Shown here: in pieces, positions 12,901 to 24,900 of the stretch
How positions within the stretch are numbered: position 1 is the stretch's first letter
Layout: the number at the start of each line of letters is the position of its first letter
NCBI RefSeq assembly: GCF_015706575.1
Contig: NW_024037056.1
Span: forward strand, 2,318,109 to 2,382,108
DNA length: 64,000 nucleotides
Direction of reading: 5' to 3'
Origin: Patiria miniata
Lineage: Eukaryota > Echinodermata > Asteroidea > Valvatida > Asterinidae
The notes under the pieces: generated by a model
What the model was told of the DNA's origin: nothing
Databases searched by the model: none
What the model saw: only the letters and a program-made list of their open reading frames with translations
Position numbers and translations under genes: made by a program

Positions 12901-15900
12901 GATTTGAGTGTGTGCTTCCAAGGTTTATGAAAAGCAGGTCTTTTGACAGTGTCCAACTGAGAGATCCTCAAAGTGCAATGTACATGCGTACATGTACATG
13001 TACGTGTACAATGTACATGTACATGTACACAGATGTGTACACACGTACATGTACATGTACAATTGTACATGTACACGTACAAAAATGTACACGTACATGT
13101 ACAAAAAATGTACACGTACATGTACATGTACGTGAACAGATCCTGCACATACATGTGTATGTAAGATCATGTATACGGTACATGTACGTACATGTACATG
13201 TACATGTATTACGCGCCTTTTGTTCAAATCTGTTCATGATATTGCAAAATGAAATGCACATGTTATGTACATACACATGTACATGTACATTGTAGACAGG
13301 CATGCAACTTTTCCTCGGATCAGCTGATTTCCTCTTTTTTTATTCCCATTTCTGTCATTCAAAATAAAAAAACTATGTACAGAGTCTTCTGAATTTTGGA
13401 ATTTCCTCTTTTTTTTGTGAATGTACAGTTGCATGCCTGCGTAGACTGAACATGTATGTACATGTACATGTATCAAAATTTAGTGCAGGGTTGTGCAATA
13501 CCTATTTATTTACACACAATTATACGGTACACATGTGGACAATGCACACTATCAAGATAAGGTGGGCAGCAAGGAATACCCATTGTACTAATCCTTAATT
13601 GTACAGGAAAATAAGAATACAATGAACACCTTCGCCCGCTTTCTCTTTGTTTGCCGCCCCCCTGCCTCCCCCCCCCCCAAAAAAGCCAGCAACATTGCCC
13701 ATGTTTACAGGTATGCAACTGTTTTCTTGGCTCTGCTGATTTCCTCGTTTTTTACTTCTCATGAATGCCATTACAAATTGAAAAAATATGTACAAAGTCT
13801 TACACATACATATGTGGGTTGGAGTTTCCTGTTTTTTTTCTAAATTTAATACCTTAATATTTCCTGACATTTACATACATGTATAAAAGTTTTTCCCTAC
13901 AAACTTGACATGAACAATCATGCATTGCACATGATCATACCAGGTACTACATGTACACATCATGCACATGTACATGTAGCTCACCGTGTACATGTACATG
14001 TTGTGACCTCATGCTATAAATAATGATGTGATGTTATAAATATAGCCACATTACGCACAAGAGGAAAACTCGTGCAACTCTGGAGACTATACACAGTAAT
14101 GAGGTTAATTTCAAGCCTTTAGATGGTGGTAGATACGTACAGCAGTGGCAATGACACGACGGCCTAGGCCAAATATCTCACATAGCTCGGGCCTTGTGTC
14201 ACAGCAGTTATATACTAGACCTCGGTCCCTGTGTGTTGCACGTGATAGAACACCCGGCTTGTCTTAAAATTAAAAATGTGCAAAAATGTGCAAAAATTTA
14301 CTCATCAATGTGGTTTAATTGGTACTTTTTGGTAGTTTCTTGTGGTAGTCTTGTTTTCTGTCTTGCATGTCTTCACTGTGTAATGGAATCTCGAAATATT
14401 ACCAAATTTCACTTTATTCATAATCTTCTTAGGTTTCATGCTAATGAAAACTTATCATATAGAGTTTGGGCCTGGAGCGACATCATGGCAACAGCGCCCT
14501 CAGTTGTCAAGAGCAGCACGGGACATTTCCGAAGAAAATTTGCACTTTCACAAAATGTAAAACTAAAAATGGTGTCTTATTTTTTATACACTTTAACAGA
14601 GAAATGTTTCAGTGAAAAATTCTTGACGGGATCCTTGTGAAATTGGGGAAGTTTACATTTCAAACGTGACAACTATATACGTGTACACCAATGGGAGTTG
14701 TGTCACATGCGTCTACAATTTGTACATGTAAATGAGCGAGCCTTCTGCAAATTAATCGTGCGGAATTCCCAGTCTTTGACCTTGGCAGGAGTGAACTGCC
14801 CGGGTTATTTTAGGTTTTGTGAATAGATCGTTGCCCCGTAACACACGGAATGCTGGAATGTGCCGTGGGGAAATGGAACATGTTCATAATACTGACTGAC
14901 TGGCTGTGCATGTGCACTCGGCAGTTCGCTGCGCACGTGCAACGTGACATGCCTTGGAAAGTTCATGACTACTAGTACATAACTCAAATAAGATTTGAAG
15001 GTTTGCATGATGATATCAAGATTATGTGTATTGTAGCATCATTTAACAAATCTGTTTTGTGCTCTGCCTGTTGTCAGGAGGTTAACCCTAACCACCCCAA
15101 CTCCATCAAAATCCATCCCCCATTTTGGTGGATTTTGGGGGCTTGGTCCAGGAGGCCTGGGTGACTTAAAATTGATGGAGTATGATGGACTTGGGCCTAA
15201 ATGGCCTGAAGCATTGCTAGAGGTATCTGATTGATTTTGCCTAGCTTCCTGTACTGCTGTTGCGATTAAAAGCCATGTGTAGCAAGTCCTTGAATGTCAA
15301 CCAGTGCGTCAGTGGTGGATTCCATTATGTCATGTATAGTTTCGTATTGGACGCACAGTGATTGATTGATTTTGATGGACTTAGTCCAGTTCCTAGTAAA
15401 AGATGCTAGGGAGTTAGGGTTAAGCATTATATGTACAGTACATGTACAACTCCCTCTCTGGCTGGCAATTTCAACAAGGCCAGCCCAGCAGTCAACATTT
15501 AATCAAGTGAATATTTTTAACAGTTGAGTGCTTCTTGCCTTCATAAAGCAGGATTGACTGGCTGTAAATTGTTATGAAACCTGATACAGCTATGCTTTGA
15601 CTGTAGGAGATTGATAAGCCAGCTGTGCCTACCAGTCACCTGCTTTTGTCTGTTGATGGAGCATGAGAAGTCATTGTGCCTACACGAAATATGATCTGAC
15701 TGTTTGTGACTAGCCTGCCTAAAAGGCATGGCAGGGGAAGTGGAATGAATTTTTGACTGTCTGTGACTGATCAAACAAAAAGAGGGATCCAGATACTATC
15801 ATGCTTGGAGTCGGTGCACTTGCAGAGCCCATAGCACAGGACTCTATAACTTGCAATTTTTTTTGTGGGGGGGGGGGGGGGAATTTGAGATAGTTTTGTC

Positions 15901-18900
15901 AACTGTAAAAGAAACTCCAGTAAAAGAAACTCCAGTATCTGACCTTTACTCTTTGGGTCCAAGACCTGGAAGGCTAGTAACTCTACGTTAGGGATTACCG
16001 AGGCAAAAAAAAATATCGTCCTGAAGAAAAAACAGAAAATCTACCTGGTCTTAGTTGAGTAATGACCAAACCATCTTGTCGAGTTACAAATCCAATTGAC
16101 ATCTTCATGCAGTCCAGTCATGAAGCCGGACTTCCAGATGTGGGATGTCAAAGGTCACCGAATGGAGAGATTTATTTCATTTCATTTGTTCGAGAAATTC
16201 AAAGAGAAATCTTACATCTTACGTGCATGTAAATCAGTGCACTTGATCAGTTGACATTCAGAAATCTTTTGAAGTGGACGATGCACTGAAGCTTTCTCTT
16301 CCAGAGAATACATTGTAAACTTGTAAATATTTAAGAATACATTGTACTGGTACATGTACATGTACGTACAAAATGTACCGGTTCATGTAGATGTTTTATT
16401 TGGTTGTGTTCAGTGACAAAACTGGACCATTGAGTTGACACTGGTATGCTGTACTGGAAACAGGTCAACTCGTACGCGAACCAACTCGTACGCGAGTCAA
16501 CTCGTACGCGGATTGGTCAACTCGTACGCGAGACAACTCGTACGCGAACCAACTCGTACGCGTGCCAACTCGTATGCGAGCCAACTCGTACGCGAGCCAA
16601 CTCGTACGCGAACCAACTCGTACGCGAACCAACTCGTACGCGGGCCGTTTTAGGAGTGGTTTCGAGGATTGGGTTGGCATGGTTGGGAAGAATTTGGGAA
16701 TAGTGTGACGGGTAGTCCATAGTTCAATGTGTGACCGTTGTGTGTGATTGGGAGTGAACCCGTGAATGATGATAATAAAGTAACTGATTTTTGTAGTTAG
16801 ACATGTGTTGTATCGTTTTGTGCATACCTGTGAATAGTGTGAATTCTTCTCTAAAAAATTGCGAATGTAAGTAGCAATGGCGGATTCAAAAATCAACTAC
16901 ATTTAATTTGAAAATCTCAACCTTTCAGAAAAGGTAAAATTATGCCGACCTACCGTACCGAACCTAATTTCATCTGTCCATGTGAGCTAAACCAATCGTC
17001 TAAACTCACGCGTACGAGTTGGTCCGCGTACGAGTTGGTCTGCGTACGAGTTGGTCCGCGTACGAGTCGGTCCGCGTACGAGTCGGTTCGCGTACGAATT
17101 GACCCGCGTACGAGTTGGTCGCGTACGAGTTGGTTCGCGTACGAGTTGACCTGTATTCGCTGTACTCTACATGTACATGTACATGTACATGTGTACATAA
17201 TGCATTGTATGCCGAGAACATACATGTACATGTACATACTGAATATGTATGAATAGGTACATGTACATGTACATGTATACATGTATGCATACTGCTGAGA
17301 GCTGCATGTGCATGAAAAATGTACCAGGTACATGTACATTGAGTACATGGTGATGGGATGTCACTGGAGTGGAGGTACATGAACCTGACTGTGCCTGCAG
17401 GTACTGGTACCTGCACATGTACATGTATGGCTTGAGGGCTTATTGGACAGATTATCATGATTATGACTTGTCACAAGAGAAGTTCATGTACTCTGTGAGT
17501 CAAGACATGGACTCAGTATGTACTCAGTACATGAATGCATGTACATATAGTGTATCATATTTGTGACCCCTAGAGAAATTCTGCCGTGGCTGGAGAAATA
17601 TAATGTACACGTATGTAGATTTTGGTTAGATATTGCTTGTTTGGTACCAGGTACCGGTATATTGGTAAAAGTGGTATACTGCAATACAATATTTCAGGGG
17701 TCCTAGAAAGGTACACGTACAAATCCCCATATCTACCGCAACAAATTATTTTTTTTTTAACTGAAAATTGACGTACCCTAAAATTTGATTCATTCAATTA
17801 AATTCATTCAATTAAAATATGCAATTCCTTATCTACCGGTATGCATTCGTGACGTACTGAGGGTGAATATAAGACCCAAACATTTCCCGGACAAAAATGA
17901 CATTTGAAGTGCAAACAACGACAAATAGTTTTGGAACTGTCTCAAGTACATGTTCTTGTATAAAATACATAAAATTTGTTTGGACAAACATGGTAAATGA
18001 ATGGTAAAGGTCTGATTTTCCTACATACATGTATTTGCCCTCTGATGAACAGTTTTCTCAAGCACTTGAACTAAAGGTGTGGTTTATCTCTAAGAAGGGG
18101 AGTGTGGCCTAGTGGTTAGGGTTTGTGACTCATGATCAGAGGGGAAGGGGTTTGAATCCAACTGCTGGCCACATTTTGTGTCCTCGGGCAAGCCACTTCA
18201 CCCTCACTTGCCTCTCTCCACCTAGAAAATGGGTACCGGCATTAGCTAGGGAGTAACCTGGCTAGGGTTGTTGATTTTGATCAGAGGGTCAGGGGTTCAA
18301 TTCCAGCTGCTGGCCATATGCTGTGTCCTTGGGCAAGCCACTTAACCTCCACTTGCCTCCCTCCACCCAGGAGTATAACTTGTTACCGGCATTAGCTGGG
18401 GAGTAACCTGCGATGGACTAGCATCCCATCCAGGGGGAGTAGAAATATTCTCAGTCGTTTCATGCCAAGGAAACCAGAGATAAATGCAGGTTTGATGGGC
18501 CATATTGGCTCGTGACAGACTTTACTTATCTCTAATAAAATCTTGAACTAAAATAGACAATTTCTAGTTTACACGTGTAGAGTGAGATTAAGATAAGAGT
18601 GAGACAAAATCAGCCTCCAGGAAAATGTATGGTGTGTTATGTGGTAGATGATTATGCTGCATCCTTTGTCACACACAGTTGACACCAGCGAGAGTGAAAT
18701 ATGTCAATACAACATAATCATGGTAATGTCCACCGTGCCTGATTGCCACACGTCTGCGTGATGTTTAACTCAAATTACAAATAGACTTTTGCGGTGCTGA
18801 ATTATTATAATTTTGATAATTGCTTCACCGGATTAAATGATAATTATATCAACGACTCTCAAAGGATTGAAAAATTACAAATGGTCTTACTAATGGGAAA

Positions 18901-21900
18901 ATTATTGAAAATACAATGTAGACGCGTTTAATTTTTTATGCACAATGGTAGTGCATGAATGCACGTTGTACAACACCATTGATACCAGTGTAGCAAATTT
19001 AATTTTTTTTAATCCAAAATATGAAATCTGAACAAGATAATGTTAATTTGTATCATTTTGCTATTTGTTTTTGTTTGCAGGCATTTATCAAGAACATTCA
19101 CGACAATGAGGTCACAGTAGCTTTTGAAAACAAGTAAGTCGTTTTAATCGTCGACTTAGTGGGTCTGAATCATTCGAGAATTTAAAAAACCAAAATTGAA
19201 CAAATGCATGAAAAAATGAAATTCAAAAATATTTACATATCTTTTAATAATGTTCATGTCATTTACGCATGTGCTTTTACAATGTATGTATACATGTGTT
19301 ATTTATGTGTGTGTAACTTTGCTATATTTGTAGGGACAAATTAAAACAAAAATCCCAGACAGCTGAGCAGGATGAACAAAAGTATTTGCATACACTTCTT
19401 TGACGCTTGAACACAAGTTTTCACATTAAAATTCTTATATATATAAGATTTTAGGCTTTGCATGGTGGAGTATCAGTATCGTTTCCGTTTGCGGTAACAA
19501 TATGTGATAATAACTACTGCTTAGAAGATATTTAGTTCTAAAAAGAACTTGTCCTGCTTATTATCAACTTTCGCTAAGTAGTTTTTTGTTCTGATAAGAT
19601 CAGTCCTGCTTTAAGTTCTAAGAACTTGTCTTTGGTCTCAACGTTTCGACTAGCCTGCTCTAGTCATCATTAGGAGACTGTTCTTATCAGAACTAAAAAC
19701 TACTTAGCGAAAGTTGATAATAAGCAGGACAAGTTCTTTTCAGAACTAAATATCTACTGAGCAGTAGTTATTACCACATGGTGTTACCGCAAACCGAAAC
19801 GATATTAAAATTCTTCATATTTCACTTATTTCATCAATTACCAACCCAGACTTTTACACTTCTAATTTTCAATTGGGTCTTTGTTCTTAGTTGGTCCCCC
19901 GAGAGGCGCGTTCCCTTTGCGGACGTTCGTCTTCCCCCTCCCCCGTCTACCGATGATGTAAACGACTTGAAGGCCGGAGATGAAGTCGAGGTATGAAAAC
20001 TGAAATTTTTGGTTGATTATCAGGTTGGACGTGCAGGTTGGATGTGCAGCTTTTTGCACGGCAAGGTAATGTTGCATTTCACTGGGGGATGGCTGTTGCC
20101 AAGTTCAGTTAATTCAGGCGATTCACAATGCAGTGCGCCACCAAAAGTTTGCCACGGAGAGTTCATTTTTCCCAGTGAAAATCCTGGTGAGAACGTTACG
20201 GGCTACGGGCTACCCATAAAAAAATCTAGAGCTCTAGATGTCAGACATGCAACTTTTCCTCGGATCCGCTGATTTCCTTGTTTTTTTACTTCTCATGAAT
20301 GCCATTACAGATTGAAAAATACTGTACAAAGTCTTGTGTGGTATGGAGTTTCCTTGTTTTTTTTTCTAAATTCCCAGTTGCATGTCAGAGATGTGTTTGT
20401 GCCTGTAGCTCTATAAAACAAAAATAGAGCTACATGTAGCCTACATGTCACAAGTAACAAAAGTACGCACACAGTTTATGATAAGAAGTTAATGTTTAGA
20501 CATTAAATTTTTCGGAGAGCGCACCCAGAGAGCACAGACCGTACAGCTTTAATTCTACGACACTTTAGCCGGAGAGAGTGCAGATTTCAAGAGGCACTGA
20601 CAAACACAATTTCTGGTAATTGTTTTCGTCTGCCACTTTGGCATGCTGTAGGCGGATGGCAATTCCATGGACAAATCTGATTCTGATTTGGATCTTAATA
20701 CCAGACTCGTTCTTAAATTTCCTTATTTTTTTTCTTTGCCGTCAGGTTTATTCTCGAGCCTACGAAGGCGAGCCCGGAGGATGGTGGCATGCCAAGATAC
20801 AGATGATCAAAGGGGAGGTATGAGCACACACGTCATTGCTGTGGCTTAAGCATGTTTGGTAGATGAGTCCATTACAAGTCCTTCACTGGCTCGGTTAAAT
20901 CGCACGACCAATTTCAAGTCGTGTTCCAAGTAACGGGATGAACAATAACAGAGGATTGTTTTTGTCACAGTTATTTGAATAGAGCCTGAGTGTTCACCCC
21001 TAGTGACGTGCTTTCGGACCTCTTGAATAGGAAAATTAACATGGGGAAGAATTTCATATATGGACCAGTGGCGCACCCAAGATTTGGTTGGGGGGGGGGG
21101 GGGCTCAACAAATTTTTTAGAATGTAAAAAATTTTCAAAAATCTTGCCCAAAACTTTTGGCCAAAAAAAAAATTGTGTTTTTTTGGTATTTGCCTTTGGA
21201 TGGCGCTTCTTACACCCCTATTTTACTACTCGAAAATGGGCCACATACATATCACCAACGTCAAATTGTGGGACTAAAAATTTTTTTTTACAACTTCTTT
21301 AGGGGGGGGGGGGGGCGGCGGCTCAAGCCCCCCTTTGGTGCGTAACTGATATGGACATAACAAATTTTTCCCTGCAGCGACCTGTCAGCTATAACATATC
21401 CTAAAACGATAACATATCCTAAAACGTCAAATTTAGCAGGGAAAATATTGAAGCATTTACACTTGGAATTTTTGAGAAAATACTTGGAATTTTTTAGACC
21501 AGTCTCATAGGATTTATGCACAGGATGTCAAGTGAAGTCCACGTATGGAATTCTTTACACGACCACTGTAAGGAACATTTTTTATGTGCCCCATCATGTT
21601 CATTATACACGTAGGTTGTTTCCCATGATAGCAAAAAATAAATTGATCAAGACATAAAATTAAGGTCATTCCGATTCTTAATTTTTAAAATCGTGTTATT
21701 TAATTTTCTCAACAGTTCTACGTCTTAGAGTACATCGGATATGATGCTACTTACAATGAAATCGTCCAGCTGGATAGACTGCGCTATCCAAACAAACAGT
21801 AAGTTACCTCTCTATTAGAGTTTGTCAGGCTGAAAATTAAGTGTTTTTTTTAAACAAAACAAGCCAAGTCAAGCCGAGTAAAGCAGACCCATAAAAACCC

Positions 21901-24900
21901 AAAATTCTGTTCACTTGATTTTGAATGGTTATTCACTGGAAGTTTTTTCATGCATCAGTTCTGCACAATGGGCCAAATTTAGCCCATTAGGGTTAAAGCT
22001 TCAGTCCATCAATTGCAGCTATCCAAAAAGTAAATGACGAAATTATTGTTGAAAATCTTACTTGGTTTAAAGATAATGCTGGCACTAAATTCCTTGTGAT
22101 TTTTTGTTTCTGGCAAGCTGTAAGTTAGAAGAAAACAATGAAAGAAGGCCATTTCTAAAGGGGAAGCGTCTAAAGACGCAGCGTTGGAAACTTCCATTAG
22201 TAGTTCGTTTTCAATTCGGCGAAGCGCGCGCAAGCGTTGACATGATGCATATGCGCGCGGCTGCTATAATTCGTCGGTTCAGTGCGCGACATCACGTAGC
22301 TGCAATCGGCTCAGCGAGAACACATCTCGGATGCTGAATTCGGGCCTAATTCAAAATATTACTCGACATTTTTTTATTTGAAATCGAGATCCTAGAATAT
22401 TGTTTTCTTGGAATATACAGCATTCACAAGTTAAAACTTTATTTGGTTAGTTAAGCACCCTTCATTAGATTTTGAGTGCTTTTGTTGCTTCAAACAAACA
22501 TAATGCACAAATTACAAATGATGCACTCTTCCCCAAATTGGGGTTAGGAGATAATCCTGTAATGAGCACTGCATGGCCCTCTTCACAAGTAACAGTAGGG
22601 TCAGTCAGTCAGTGAGATAGGTATAAGAGGACACTAGGCTATTTGTTCTTCGTTTTCTTAGTCCAATTCAGGGACTTAAAGTCCTTACTGCATGTCCTAG
22701 TCATATATCTTTAACTCTTGTAAGCCAGTTCCTTAACTGAGTATTAACCCTTACTCCCTAGGGGGTGTGCAAAATCGTATTAAAATTGGAGGATTCAGGA
22801 CAGATTTGATGGAAAAGTTTCGCTATGCTTGGTATCTACATGTAGTTTGATACAGGGTAATAACAATTCCGTTTTTTTTTTGGTAACAGGCCAAGCTTGA
22901 GTGCAGACACCTTTCACAAGGTGGCCATCTCAGTACCAGCAGACATCAGAGAATAGTAAGTCTGTTTATAGTATGGGACTAAAAATAATCTCATTCATAA
23001 AAAAATTTGGAAAAATGTATCTCTAACGGGGTGTAAAATGGGCAACCAAAGTGCACTGTGTATAGGTTGGAGAAAAAGATGAAATCATAGATGTTCAATT
23101 TTGGCATTTTTCACTGGTGATACTTAGACGAATCCAGGCACTTTACACTCACGTGGCCCCCATCAATGGCGAAAGCATTGTGCTAGCTATTTTACAAGGC
23201 AATTGCCCCATGACGGATTATCTGAACAATAGCTAGCACCATGCTTTCGCCATGAAAGGGGGCCTCTGTGATAGAATTCACAGTGTGCCCGAGTTGGTAT
23301 GTAGCTTTGGGAGGATTCTCTTAATGAATTCATGCCCATTTAAACCCTAACATTTCCAAATCCTCAAAATTCCTGTTTGCAAAATGGAGGATTTTGCAGG
23401 ATTGAGGCTATATGGCAAAAACATGTGACAGATTTTGGAGGATGCACTATGTCAAAGTCTTGGGCCGGACCTGGTGTTGTTTATGCTCAGCCATTCATAA
23501 ATTTAAGCCTAGATCATGCTTGAAATCCTCCACACTGCTCCAGGATGTCACTGGCTCTGCCTCAGCATATTGACAGTGATTGCTGGAGGATTTTGCTGGA
23601 TTGAGGCAGTGGTCACCCCTCCAAGGACCACATTAAAAAAATAACATGAATATCGGAATATTTCGGAGCATGGAGGCTGTATGCACTTTTTACATGGAGG
23701 CAGTTGGAGGATTTTGCAGGATTGAGGTTGCATCCTAGCAAAAATTCCTAAGTAGTTAGGTTCAAATTTTACTAACTTAAGGTATTTCATTGATGCATTC
23801 TCCGCAGTGCCAAGGACCCGAAGCATCACCAAGACTTTCTCAAGTCCACTGGGGCGATAGCCATCGTCTACGATGAGGACATCGAATCGCTGCTCGTCTT
23901 CGTAAGTAGATCACATTGTGGAATTATGGACAAATTTAGTTTTGGGAAATACTTCGCGAAAAGTTTGCTAAGCAGTCACTAAAGTAAATTGTTATATCGT
24001 GTCCTTGGATACTGTAATTTCATTGGTATAGGACGGCCACATGGCTAGACAATAAAAATGCATTTCACACAATGAGGGTGATATCGCACTGCGTATTGCG
24101 CGCGTTGCGCACGCATGTGGAACCTGCCGTGTGGAACCACGTTTTTCCTTTTTATCCCCCAGGCTTTCAAGCCAGACAGGGGGATATTGCGATCGCGTTT
24201 TACTTCTGTGTGTCCGTGTGTGTGGGTGTGTGTGTTCCATGTCACTGTAAAGTTCAGTCGTCAATCTCAACCAAACATGAAAGGTGGTCTGTGGAGAGAA
24301 GGCTGATGTCCAAAAAAGCCTTTCCAATATGGGTATTTATGAGGTCTCTGGAGAGATACTAATGACTCTAACATATGTTAGTCCGGTGCCTCACCGAAAC
24401 TCCCCATTCAACCCAAATTCCCCATTCAACTGAGAACTGTTACCTGCCGGGTGAACAATCAAGGCCGTCTCTGAAAAGTGTCCTAACTGCCAGGATGCCA
24501 GGGGGATCGCACAAATTTTACTTGCAGTATTTTTTGTCTTCTCACAGGGCACGTCAGCGTCCCTGATGCGGCGGGCTGAGCTCCTCAGCGATATGCACTT
24601 CCGCAGCATCCGTGAGAAGATGCTGATGATGGGCCGGGCTGAGGAGGCCGCCCAGCAGCTGGAATCCACCCGCAACCAGCTGGAAGGCTGTCTGGAGGAG
24701 TTCAGCGTCAGTGAGGACCTGATGGGATTGGCCATCGGGGCCCACGGGGCCAACATCCAGGCCGCCCGACGGATCGTAGGGGTCCGACGCATCGATCTGG
24801 ACGAGGATACCTGTACCTTTAGGATATACGGAGAGGTCAGTTTGCGTTTATTATCTTCTTTTGTAGAGTAAAGTGTCTCTTATTAAGTGTCCCATAGTCC

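Larger units (their letters stand above)
6979..19080. other. FMR1 intron 1 (12.1 kb)
   Basis: No coding exon was found between exon 1 and exon 2. The intron is AT-rich and carries MITEs, a SINE, TACATG simple repeats and a 703-bp inverted-array element, listed separately. The stretches 7300-9650, 11000-12950, 14000-15050 and 17600-18050 show nothing further that I can name. Large first introns with regulatory content are usual for this gene family, but no enhancer is demonstrable here. Confidence 0.8.

Noticed and set aside
12912-13303. Long Cys/Thr/Met-Tyr-Val ORFs on both strands
   Set aside because: They are translations of TACATG simple repeats.
16446-16896. ORFs reading NSYANQLVR or [10 protein letters not shown]
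   Set aside because: They are translations of the 16-mer arrays of the 703-bp element and appear in several frames and both strands.
19639-19680. A bona fide hammerhead ribozyme
   Set aside because: The CTGATGA and GAAA core elements cannot both be satisfied: pairing stem II leaves two extra bases before GAAA or breaks the CTGATGA box. Kept only as a resemblance.
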